This document shows, piece by piece, positions 1 to 6,743 of a stretch of 10,000 nucleotides of DNA (its first letter is position 1; each line of letters begins with the position of its first letter). The stretch lies in assembly GCA_020217065.1 (NCBI GenBank), contig JAIWOB010000067.1:1-10000 (forward strand), in the 5' to 3' direction. Origin of the DNA: Chloroflexota bacterium (lineage in GTDB: Bacteria > Chloroflexota > Anaerolineae > Anaerolineales > Villigracilaceae). A model generated the notes under the pieces. The model was given only the letters and a program-made list of their open reading frames with translations, searched no databases and had not been told where the DNA came from. The position numbers were made by a program, and so were the translations under genes.

Positions 1-845
1 GCGGTTACGGCGGCAGGAAGATTCTCCTCGACCCTGACGCCCGCGCCCACATCATCGAAGTTGCCAGCGGCGACGCCCGCAACGCGCTTAATGCGCTGGA
101 ACTCGCCGTGGAGTCAACGTCTCCCAATGCGGAAGGCGTCATTCACATCACGCTGGACGTGGCGCAGGAATCGATTCAACGCCGCGCGGTTTTGTACGAC
201 AAAGACGGCGACGCCCACTACGATACGATTTCCGCCTTCATCAAATCGGTGCGCGGCTCCGACCCCGACGCGGCGCTGTACTGGCTGGCAAAGATGATTT
301 ACGCGGGCGAAGATCCCAAGTTTATTTTGCGGCGGCTGATTATTCTGGCGGGCGAAGATATCGGTCTGGCTGACCCCATGGGGTTGGTGGTCGCCAACTC
401 GGCGGCGCAAGCCTTTGACTACATCGGCTTGCCGGAGGGGATTTATCCCATTGTCGAAGCGACCCTGTACCTTGCCACCGCGCCCAAGTCCAACAGCGCC
501 GCCGCCTATTTTAGCGCAATGAAGAAGATTGAAGAGGAGGGACAGGTTTCGGTTCCGCGCCACCTTGCAGACGGCAACCGCGACGCCGCCGCCACCGGAC
601 AGGGCAGGGGCTATCTTTATCCGCACGACAGCGAAGGTCATTTTGTCCCGCAGCAATATCTTCCCAAGCGGCTGCTCGGCGCATATTTCTATTCGCCGTC
701 ACAGGAGGGCTACGAAGCGCAGGTCAAGTCAAGGCTGGAGATGTGGCGCGAGGCGCAGCGCAAGGCGCTGGGCATTGAACGCCGTGAGGATGTCCCCGCC
801 TTGAGCGAAGAGCAAATTCTCGAGATGAAGAGGAAGATAAAATAA
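1..845 (+). CDS. rarA: Replication-associated recombination protein A (AAA+ ATPase), C-terminal part
   Basis: Partial gene, 5' end outside the window; the frame is open from base 3. RarA/MgsA is a cytoplasmic AAA+ ATPase related to clamp loaders and Holliday-junction motor proteins, and acts at stalled replication forks. The nucleotide-binding core is upstream of the window. What remains is the sensor-2 region (SGDARNALNALELAV), the AAA lid, and the tetramerising MgsA C-terminal domain: ALYWLAKMIYAGEDP, then the ILAGEDIGLADP segment, then VPRHLADGNRDAA, YLYPHD and QQYLPKRLLG, all family hallmarks in the expected order. About 280 residues are visible. The TAA stop (843-845) shares its last base with the ATG of the next gene, so the two are probably translationally coupled. 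No frameshift is seen. The family call is secure. Confidence 0.95.
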   Translation, partial: GYGGRKILLDPDARAHIIEVASGDARNALNALELAVESTSPNAEGVIHITLDVAQESIQRRAVLYDKDGDAHYDTISAFIKSVRGSDPDAALYWLAKMIYAGEDPKFILRRLIILAGEDIGLADPMGLVVANSAAQAFDYIGLPEGIYPIVEATLYLATAPKSNSAAAYFSAMKKIEEEGQVSVPRHLADGNRDAAATGQGRGYLYPHDSEGHFVPQQYLPKRLLGAYFYSPSQEGYEAQVKSRLEMWREAQRKALGIERREDVPALSEEQILEMKRKIK

Positions 846-1462
846 TGCCCCTTCTCCTTCTCATCCGCCACGGCGAAAACGATTATGTCAAGACAGGCAA
901 ACTTGCGGGCAGACTGCCCGGAGTCCGCCTCAACGAGCGGGGACAAAAACAGGCTCAGGCGTTGGGCGAGGCGTTGAAAGATGCGCCGCTCAAAGCCGTC
1001 TATTCCAGCCCGTTGGAAAGGGCGATGGAAACCGCCGCGCCAATCGCCTCCGCGCGCGGGCTGAGAATCATCCCCGAGCCTGATTTGATGGATACGGACG
1101 TAGGCAAGTGGCAGGGCAGGTCGTGGAAAGTATTGCGCCTGACCAAAGCCTGGCAGGTCGTTCAACGTTCTCCTTCGCGCTTTCGCTTTCCGGACGGCGA
1201 GTCGTTTCCTGAAACGCAAGTGCGGGTGGTCAATGTCTTGGAAAGGATTATCCGAAGCCATAAGCCGCAGGATATTGTGGCGGCGGTTTTTCACGCCGAC
1301 CCCATCAAACTGGCGGCGGCGCATTTTCTTGGGATGCCGCTGGATAATTTTCAGCGCCTCGGCTGCGATACAGGCTCAGTGACCGCCCTGCAAATCGGCG
1401 AAACGGGGGCAAGTCTGATAAGGTTGAATCAACGCCCGCCGTTTGAGTTCTTAAAAAAGTAG
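845..1462 (+). CDS. Histidine phosphatase family protein (MSMEG_4193-like phosphomutase)
   Basis: 205-residue single-domain member of the phosphoglycerate-mutase/histidine-phosphatase superfamily, which transfers phosphate through a phospho-histidine. Catalytic features seen: the N-terminal LIRHGE motif with R8 and H9, SSPLERAMET with R59, an acidic residue near D83, and the second histidine H150 in VFHAD. The LAGRLPGVRLNERG segment and the C-terminal LGMPLDNFQRL..DTGSV segment fit the uncharacterised MSMEG_4193-type subgroup rather than glycolytic mutases. The substrate is unknown. The ATG overlaps the rarA stop and a purine-rich AGAGGAAG lies about 8 nt upstream, supporting this start and co-transcription with rarA. 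VFHAD replaces the more usual VSHGD, but the catalytic histidine is kept. The stop codon lies inside the first bases of a palindrome. Confidence 0.88.
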   Translation: MPLLLLIRHGENDYVKTGKLAGRLPGVRLNERGQKQAQALGEALKDAPLKAVYSSPLERAMETAAPIASARGLRIIPEPDLMDTDVGKWQGRSWKVLRLTKAWQVVQRSPSRFRFPDGESFPETQVRVVNVLERIIRSHKPQDIVAAVFHADPIKLAAAHFLGMPLDNFQRLGCDTGSVTALQIGETGASLIRLNQRPPFEFLKK

Positions 1463-1482
1463 GACGGGATTAATCCCGTCCT
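1461..1482. terminator. Perfect 22-bp palindrome between convergent genes, likely terminator
   Basis: Arms AGGACGGGA and TCCCGTCCT flank a TTAA centre. On the minus strand the hairpin is followed by a run of six T (complement of 1453-1458), the standard intrinsic-terminator layout for the large minus-strand fusion gene ending at 1488. In the plus direction the following bases are only weakly T-rich, so termination of the phosphatase transcript is less certain. The last two bases of the phosphatase stop codon are part of the left arm. Confidence 0.75.
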
Positions 1483-1487
1483 GCGCT

Positions 1488-4286
1488 TTATTTCCACAAC
1501 TTTGCAAGTTCGTTCAATGACTTGTAATATGGCTCGACGCTGGGAATATAGTGCCGCTCGTCCTTCGCGTGCGGACCGACGCCCGTCTGCCCCCATACGA
1601 CCGCCTGTCCGCCTGGAGCGAACCTTGCGCTGGTGCCAGGAAGTTTGCGCCCGATTCTTGGCTCTTCGCCCGAAACGTTTTTCACGGCTTGAATCAACGC
1701 CAGCAGGGCGGGGTTTTGCTTATCGCATGCCACGCCGTTTTCCATCACGTTCATGCGGAGTTCGAGGCCGTTGGCTTCGCAATAGGCGAGGACTTCATCC
1801 TTCATCTTGAAGGTATCATCCTGCGGGATGGGACGAATCTCCACGCCTAAAATTCCCTCGGCGGCGGTGACGTTATACACGCCCACCGTCCCCACGTTGA
1901 TGAACGGGAACTTCGCCTGCGACTGCCAGCCGTCGGACGATTTCAGCGTGAGATGTTTGGCGAAGATTTCGCTCAAAGCGGCGCGGGCGGCAATTAACTT
2001 TTCGCTTAGGTCGGCGGAACCAGCCAAGCCAGAGTGACCTTTCGCGCCGCGCGCAATCACATCGAAACGCATCACGCCGCGATTCTCAGGGCAGATTTCG
2101 CCGAACAGCTCTGTCCCTTTTTCGCCTGTCCGCTCGCCCGCGATGAAAAGGGACGGCGTGAGTTTCAGGTCGTCCAAAACATACGGCGTGCCCCACGCTT
2201 CGGCTTCGCCGTTCTCTTCGTTGCCGACCAGCATCAGGGATACATTTGGATACGGCGCGCCAGCCTTTATCACATCCTTCATCCAAACCATGTAGGTCGC
2301 CACGACGGTTTTCATGTCCGCCGCGCCGCGTCCCCAGAGATAATCGCCGTCAATTCTTGGAGTGAATTGAGAATCGTCAGGTTCGGGTTCAACGACGTCA
2401 AAATGTCCTGTCAGCAAAATCGGCGACTTTTGTCCTTCGACCTTCGACTCAGGAAACGTCGCATACACCGCGGGATACTTCCCATCGTAATACTTGACGT
2501 CCAACCCGGCGTTCCGCAAATAATCGTCCACCAGCGAACCCGCGCGATGGACTTCGTCCAGCCGCTCGTCGGGGCAAGCCGTGACTGATGGAATGCGAAT
2601 CAACTGCTGGGCGAGGTCGAGGATTTCGCTGGTCTTATCGGGATACGAAAGCTCGATGACCGCTTGCGCGCGGGCGCGGAATTGAATCGGCGCGTTGGGC
2701 GTTTGGCGGACCGCGTCGCGGCTGCGCTGGAGAAATTCCGCAATCTTCGCTGACTCTTCTCCCAATGAGCCGTACTCCGCGGCGATGCGTTCCACGTCCG
2801 CCTTGACCTGCGCTTCGCGCTCGAAGTGCAATTCCTTCAAAACCTCCAGCGGAATTTCGCCGTATTCGTTCGCTTCGGGCAGCAGCCGGGCGCGAATCTT
2901 TTCGGCGGTGTTGCGCGCTCCGTCCGCCATCTCAACCAGCGGCGTCAGGTCAGCCCACAGGTTCAAGGCTTCCGCCAGCGGCTTGAGTTCGTTCAACGTC
3001 CACTTGAGAAACTCGCGCATGGCAATCGGTTTCCCTGTGAACGGGTTGGCAATCTCGGCGCGCATCCCATGCTGGGCGGCGAGGTTTTCGTTGGCGCGGG
3101 CGCGGGTGATGTCCTCGCGGTCGTAACGGAAGGCGCGCGCAAACTGCGGGTCGGAGTAAATCCGCAGGAGCAGGAGATGCTTGAAGGTCAGGTTGGCGAT
3201 ATCGAGTTCGAGGCTGTGACCGCCTTCGTCGGTGCGGACTTCGACGCGCCCCATCGGCAGGTTGATTCGCGCCATCAGATTTTGTCTTTCAATTTGGAGC
3301 GCCATCTCTTCGGGAGGAGTGGACTGCCCCGCCGCGAACAAGCCGCGCTTGTACAACGCTGTCAGTTGGTCGCTGGTCGTCGAGATAATTCTCTCGACGG
3401 GGTCGGCGAACGAACGCGCGCGGACTGGAGTCCAGTTGTTGTTGCCGAAGCGGATTCCCGTGCGGACGAGGTCGTAGGAGATTTGCAGGTAATCGTTGTA
3501 GGAGCGATACAGGTCGGGGAGGTCAATCGCGGGCGGATTGGGGAAGGTGAGGTTGCGGACCGAGTCGAACTCGGTCAGCGCCACCACAGCGCGCCCGTCC
3601 CGAACTTGCGCCTTCATCGGCGTGGAAGCGTTGGTCGCAATGAAGAGCGCGGAGAAGGCGCGCAGCAGGCGCGTGGCGGTGATGTAAAACTCAGACTTGA
3701 AATCGTCGAGATGTTTGCCGCTGCGCTCGCGGGCGGGCAGGTGCATGAAGTCCCAGGCGAAGAGCGGGTCAGGCAGCGACAGGTTGGCGTGGATGCCCGT
3801 GGTGGCAAGCGACTCGCCGTACAGGTCAACGCATTTTTCAAGATAGCGCCGCTTGGCGATTCCCCAACTGCCGGGGATGGAACCGTGCCCGACATCGGTC
3901 AGGTAAAGCAGGTTGCCGTGCCAATAATAGAGCCGCTCCCCAAAAGTAGAGCCTGCCTTGTGTAGGGCGTTGATGAGGGCGGCTTCCATCAGGCGGGCTT
4001 CGTAAATCGCCCCGCGCGGATGGTAGTACGGGCGCGTCGCCCATTCAATCATCCAGTGGAAGACTTCCAATTGGCTGAATTGTTTCTGCCACGGCGGGAT
4101 GCACTCGGCGCGCAGGTAGTCCACAAAGGATTGCTGGTTGGGACCCGCGCCCACGTTCAACAACGGACGCAGGTTTTCATCGAGCATGTTCCATTCCTGC
4201 TCGAAACCGCTCAGTCCGCTTTGGGGCTTCTCCTTGATGGACTGTTCAACGGCGAGATGATATTTGTCGGCGAATTTTTGAGGCAT
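1488..4286 (-). CDS. Fusion protein: GCS2-like carboxylate-amine ligase + M20 family metallohydrolase
   Basis: 932 residues in one uninterrupted frame. Residues ~1-540 resemble the glutamate-cysteine ligase type 2 fold: GFEQEW at 27-32 (the family's acidic substrate/Mg motif), TTGIHANLSLPDP around H166, and RVEVRTDEGGHSLELD at 347-362. Residues ~552-932 form a full-length M20 (ArgE/DapE/CPG2-type) di-metal hydrolase: LTGHFDVV (H628, D630), GRGAADMK (bridging D657), GNEENGE (catalytic E690, metal E691), AGERTGE (E718), GAKGHSG (H751) and GPHAKDE (H906). All expected metal ligands are present, so the hydrolase half is probably active. The ligase half is more divergent and less certain. No signal peptide is seen, so it is likely cytoplasmic. 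A modest AGGA lies ~9 nt upstream of the ATG. A ligase joined to an amide hydrolase suggests peptide or gamma-glutamyl amide metabolism; the substrate is unknown. Confidence 0.8.
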   Translation of the reverse strand: MPQKFADKYHLAVEQSIKEKPQSGLSGFEQEWNMLDENLRPLLNVGAGPNQQSFVDYLRAECIPPWQKQFSQLEVFHWMIEWATRPYYHPRGAIYEARLMEAALINALHKAGSTFGERLYYWHGNLLYLTDVGHGSIPGSWGIAKRRYLEKCVDLYGESLATTGIHANLSLPDPLFAWDFMHLPARERSGKHLDDFKSEFYITATRLLRAFSALFIATNASTPMKAQVRDGRAVVALTEFDSVRNLTFPNPPAIDLPDLYRSYNDYLQISYDLVRTGIRFGNNNWTPVRARSFADPVERIISTTSDQLTALYKRGLFAAGQSTPPEEMALQIERQNLMARINLPMGRVEVRTDEGGHSLELDIANLTFKHLLLLRIYSDPQFARAFRYDREDITRARANENLAAQHGMRAEIANPFTGKPIAMREFLKWTLNELKPLAEALNLWADLTPLVEMADGARNTAEKIRARLLPEANEYGEIPLEVLKELHFEREAQVKADVERIAAEYGSLGEESAKIAEFLQRSRDAVRQTPNAPIQFRARAQAVIELSYPDKTSEILDLAQQLIRIPSVTACPDERLDEVHRAGSLVDDYLRNAGLDVKYYDGKYPAVYATFPESKVEGQKSPILLTGHFDVVEPEPDDSQFTPRIDGDYLWGRGAADMKTVVATYMVWMKDVIKAGAPYPNVSLMLVGNEENGEAEAWGTPYVLDDLKLTPSLFIAGERTGEKGTELFGEICPENRGVMRFDVIARGAKGHSGLAGSADLSEKLIAARAALSEIFAKHLTLKSSDGWQSQAKFPFINVGTVGVYNVTAAEGILGVEIRPIPQDDTFKMKDEVLAYCEANGLELRMNVMENGVACDKQNPALLALIQAVKNVSGEEPRIGRKLPGTSARFAPGGQAVVWGQTGVGPHAKDERHYIPSVEPYYKSLNELAKLWK

Positions 4287-4332
4287 GAGAGAGTCCTAGG
4301 GTGGAATTAGTCAATAGGCAACGGTAAAAAGG

Positions 4333-4371
4333 GAATAGGGAATAGTATGGAAAAAATCCTATTCCCTATTC
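4333..4371 (-). terminator. Hairpin of GGGAATA-type repeats between aminotransferase and fusion gene
   Basis: A perfect 13-bp inverted repeat (GAATAGGGAATAG at 4333-4345, CTATTCCCTATTC at 4359-4371) encloses a 13-nt loop. Read on the minus strand it lies just after the aminotransferase stop and is followed by CCTTTTT, so it can act as an intrinsic terminator. The left arm is built from two tandem GGGAATA units. It occupies most of the 98-bp gap before the fusion gene, which therefore probably has its own promoter or depends on read-through. Confidence 0.6.
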
Positions 4372-4384
4372 ACCGCTCCCTAAC

Positions 4385-5689
4385 CTATTTCTTCAAACTT
4401 TCCAAGCCCTCCATCATCCTCTTGAACGCGCCTTCGGTTCGTTCGGCGGGAGTGGCGTACGAGAAGCGAATCCAGTCGCCGCCGAAGGGGGAGAAGAACG
4501 CGCCAGGCACAATGGCGACGCCGTGGTTTTCGGCGAGGTATTGTCCGAGGGGTTCGCTGTCCGCCCAGCCCTTGGCTTTGAGGAATTCGCCCACATTGAT
4601 AAAGGCATAATAGCCCTTGCCGATGATGTGCTGCATTCCGCTCTCGGCGAGGAGTTTCTTCAATACGATGCGGCTGGCGTTGGTCGGTTCGATGATGGTC
4701 TTTGCGGCTTCGAGGTAGCCCATTTCGTACGCCGCCATCGCAACCGCCAGCGCGTAGAAAGGCGGCATGACCGTGTGCGACGCGCGCGCCACGATGAACT
4801 TGATGACGCTTTCGTCCGCGAGTAAATGGCAGTTGCGGATGTTCGACGCGCCCAGCGACTTGGTCAACCCGTCGAGGAACATGATGCGTTTGCGCTCTTC
4901 GGGGGTGAAGAATTTGAGGAAGGAGTTCAAGTCCATCGGCGACTCGTCGGTCACGTAGTGGTACATCCAGTCGAAGAGGACGAACGCCGCGCCCGCTTCG
5001 AGAGCGGCTTTGGCGAGCGATACCTGCTTCTCGACGGCGATGGTCAAGCCTGTAGGGTTGTCGGGATTGGTGATGACCAGACCTGCGATTTTCCGTCCTT
5101 TCGACTCGGCAAACTTGACGCTTTCGCGGATGGCGTCTTCGGTGTACATCCAACCCTGAGCGGGGTCGCCGGGAGCCCAAAGCACGTTCGCCCCGACGCC
5201 GTACGGTCCCCAGTTGTAGGAAATCCACGGAACGCGCGAGACCATGATGAGGTCGCCCTGCCGTCCGTGACCGAGCGCCATCATCGCCTGATACGCCTTG
5301 ACCAGCGCGTCGCGTCCGCCCGCAGCGCCGAGCACGTTGGCGGGTCCCCAGCCCGAAGCGGAGTCTAATTTCCAATACTGCTCCACAACAGACTTGCGGT
5401 AAGCGTCGGTTCCGAAGGGCATATCGTAGGACGTGCCATGTTCAATTTGCAATTGCGCGGCGCGTTCCAAAATCGCTTTCGGCACGCCGGGCAGAGACGC
5501 CCCGCCGTCGCCTTGGGAGGCGTCGAAAATCTTCGCGCCGGGATTCTTTTCCAAATAGACCTTCAACGACTTGTTGATAAGGAACATGCGCGAAGGCGGA
5601 ATATCCGCCATTTGCTTGAGATGGTCGCTGACTGGGACGAGGTTCTTTTCGTCAACTGCAAAAACGGGGGTGGTGTTTGAGATGGACAT
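4385..5689 (-). CDS. PLP-dependent aminotransferase, class I/II
   Basis: 434 residues, normal length for a fold-type I aminotransferase. Motifs in order: an N-terminal substrate/cofactor segment, GAAGGRDAL at 121-129 (phosphate-cup region), NPDNPTG at 208-214, LFDWMYHY with D240 (pairs with the pyridine nitrogen) and Y243, LTKSLG with the Schiff-base lysine K277, and DWIRFSYATP with R408 (binds the substrate carboxylate). All catalytic residues are present, so it should transfer amino groups between an amino acid and a 2-oxo acid in the cytoplasm. The exact substrate cannot be read from sequence. The start is well supported by AAAGGAG six bases upstream of the ATG. A strong intrinsic-terminator hairpin ends only ~20 nt before this site, hinting at attenuation. 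The co-oriented fusion gene lies 98 bp downstream. Confidence 0.92.
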   Translation of the reverse strand: MSISNTTPVFAVDEKNLVPVSDHLKQMADIPPSRMFLINKSLKVYLEKNPGAKIFDASQGDGGASLPGVPKAILERAAQLQIEHGTSYDMPFGTDAYRKSVVEQYWKLDSASGWGPANVLGAAGGRDALVKAYQAMMALGHGRQGDLIMVSRVPWISYNWGPYGVGANVLWAPGDPAQGWMYTEDAIRESVKFAESKGRKIAGLVITNPDNPTGLTIAVEKQVSLAKAALEAGAAFVLFDWMYHYVTDESPMDLNSFLKFFTPEERKRIMFLDGLTKSLGASNIRNCHLLADESVIKFIVARASHTVMPPFYALAVAMAAYEMGYLEAAKTIIEPTNASRIVLKKLLAESGMQHIIGKGYYAFINVGEFLKAKGWADSEPLGQYLAENHGVAIVPGAFFSPFGGDWIRFSYATPAERTEGAFKRMMEGLESLKK

Positions 5690-5716
5690 GATGACTCCTT
5701 TAGGATATTAAGAAAA

Positions 5717-5738
5717 ACGCCCCGAAGTTTCGGGGCGT
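5717..5738 (-). terminator. Strong intrinsic terminator immediately upstream of the aminotransferase RBS
   Basis: A perfect 10-bp inverted repeat, ACGCCCCGAA / TTCGGGGCGT, with a 2-base centre. On the minus strand it is followed by TTTTTCTT, a textbook Rho-independent terminator. It could end the R-M transcript, whose endonuclease stop is 215 bp upstream. Only ~27 bases separate it from the aminotransferase ATG, too few for a normal promoter, so it may also be a leader attenuator. Confidence 0.8.
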
Positions 5739-5788
5739 CTGGTTTTACCTGGTCTACGATGATTTACTTTGCGGCTGCTCATCTGGCA

Positions 5789-5837
5789 AATACCAACGTC
5801 CCGTCACGGAATGGGTGCGGGTAGTACGATTGGTATT
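5789..5837 (-). other. Nested inverted repeat in the aminotransferase leader region (candidate structured RNA)
   Basis: Within the 264-bp gap between the endonuclease and aminotransferase genes, AATACCAA (5789-5796) pairs perfectly with TTGGTATT (5830-5837). Inside this, CCCG-T-CAC (5800-5807) pairs with GTGCGGG (5815-5821), leaving one bulged T and a 7-base loop. A two-storey stem about 50 nt before a terminator and then a strong RBS is the layout of a leader regulatory RNA. I do not recognise a known riboswitch or T-box motif. The rest of the gap (5838-5953) shows no supportable gene. Confidence 0.35.
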
Positions 5838-5953
5838 ATTGTCAACGAGGATTGGGCTAAACATTGGGCGCAAGCATACCACCGCAGGAAACGCGCGTCA
5901 AGGCGTTCCAGCCGGCGCGGTAGGTGAGCAGGAAGCCGTATTCGATGCACTGA

Positions 5954-6742
5954 TTATCTTTTGGATGCGAAAGAGGCAAATTTCTGGTCAATTTCGGGGC
6001 GTAAGTCCAGCCCAACTTTCTCGAAAACATCCAGTAGTTGTTCGTATGTTTTCTCGCCGCCGAGAAAATTCCAAAATTCATCGGCGACTTTTATTTCATT
6101 GGTTAAGTCGAACATCCCTTGAAACGTCCAGCGGTCGTAAGGCTCCGGCTCATAAGGATTGTAGGGAATTGCCAGCCCGGTATAAATCTTGGGCTTTGGA
6201 GGAATTGCGCCGCGAATTGCTACCCATTCCAGCATTTTTCTTTTGAAGCCCACAATTTCGTCTATATTTGGTTTGGCGGTTTTCAAGTCGAAGTAGTATT
6301 CTGTACCGTCGCGGTCTTCCAAAAACAGGTCAATTCGAGGGCGTTTTACTTTTTTCAGCGTCCCCTTTTGCGCAACGGACAAAATTTTCGCAATTTCCTT
6401 CGGCTTGTTGGGCTTGCTTCTGGCAGTTCGCAGGTCGTCTATCATCTGCTGAATAACAGCTTGGGCTTCGGCACTAATGGTAGTATTGAAATCTTTGTAT
6501 TGATGTACCGCCCGCCGAAAATGCGGCTTTGCGATGACGGCGGCAACTTGTTCGAATACCGACGTCCCTAAACTGGTATTGATAGATTGGATAAAGGAAA
6601 ACAATGCCATTCGGTCTTTCCCCAGCAGGCGGGTGTGGAAAGGCATATTGTTCGTTTCGGGGGCATAATCTGCCAGTTTGCGCCTGATTTGCTCTTTGAG
6701 CAGTTGTTCGATTTCCGCGCTTTGTTGGGGTAAAAGCGGCAT
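5954..6742 (-). CDS. Type II restriction endonuclease, TdeIII family
   Basis: 262 residues, about the family's normal length. It cleaves unmodified double-stranded DNA as the toxic half of an R-M pair. The sequence follows the TdeIII family pattern closely: MPFHTRLLGKDRMALFSFI near 33-51, RTARSKPNK at 105-113, then the PD-(D/E)XK core PRID...FDLKTAKPN with D138, D152 and K154, LLEWVA-type MLEWVA, IPYNPYEPEPYDRWT at 192-206 and EFWNFLGGE near 222-230. From memory, the family is associated with the site GGNCC; this is not shown by the sequence. The ATG follows the methyltransferase stop by one base, with AAGGA inside the end of that gene as RBS, so endonuclease translation is coupled to the methyltransferase. 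The frame is intact and all catalytic residues are present, so the enzyme is probably active. Base composition is AT-richer than flanking genes. Confidence 0.9.
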   Translation of the reverse strand: MPLLPQQSAEIEQLLKEQIRRKLADYAPETNNMPFHTRLLGKDRMALFSFIQSINTSLGTSVFEQVAAVIAKPHFRRAVHQYKDFNTTISAEAQAVIQQMIDDLRTARSKPNKPKEIAKILSVAQKGTLKKVKRPRIDLFLEDRDGTEYYFDLKTAKPNIDEIVGFKRKMLEWVAIRGAIPPKPKIYTGLAIPYNPYEPEPYDRWTFQGMFDLTNEIKVADEFWNFLGGEKTYEQLLDVFEKVGLDLRPEIDQKFASFASKR

Positions 6743-6743
6743 G

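Noticed and set aside
114..656. Antisense frame opposite rarA
   Set aside because: The rarA frame carries conserved family motifs throughout; the antisense frame has none.
2826..3965. Long plus-strand open frame (379 codons) opposite the fusion gene
   Set aside because: It is antisense to a gene with clear M20 and GCS2-like motifs, has an Arg/Val/Gly-rich composition typical of a GC-driven shadow frame, and contains no recognisable domain.
4380..5375. Minus-strand 331-codon frame overlapping the aminotransferase
   Set aside because: It is an alternative frame of the same strand, Arg-rich with no motif, while the aminotransferase frame holds NPDNPTG, K277 and R408.
5739..5870. tRNA, SRP RNA or T-box leader in the aminotransferase upstream region
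   Set aside because: No cloverleaf with a GGTTCGAAT-like T arm, no SRP GGAA-loop core and no T-box consensus were found; only a nested stem and a terminator can be supported.
5815..6246. Plus-strand 143-codon frame across the end of the endonuclease gene
   Set aside because: It overlaps the well-supported TdeIII-family gene antisense, has no RBS and no recognisable domain.
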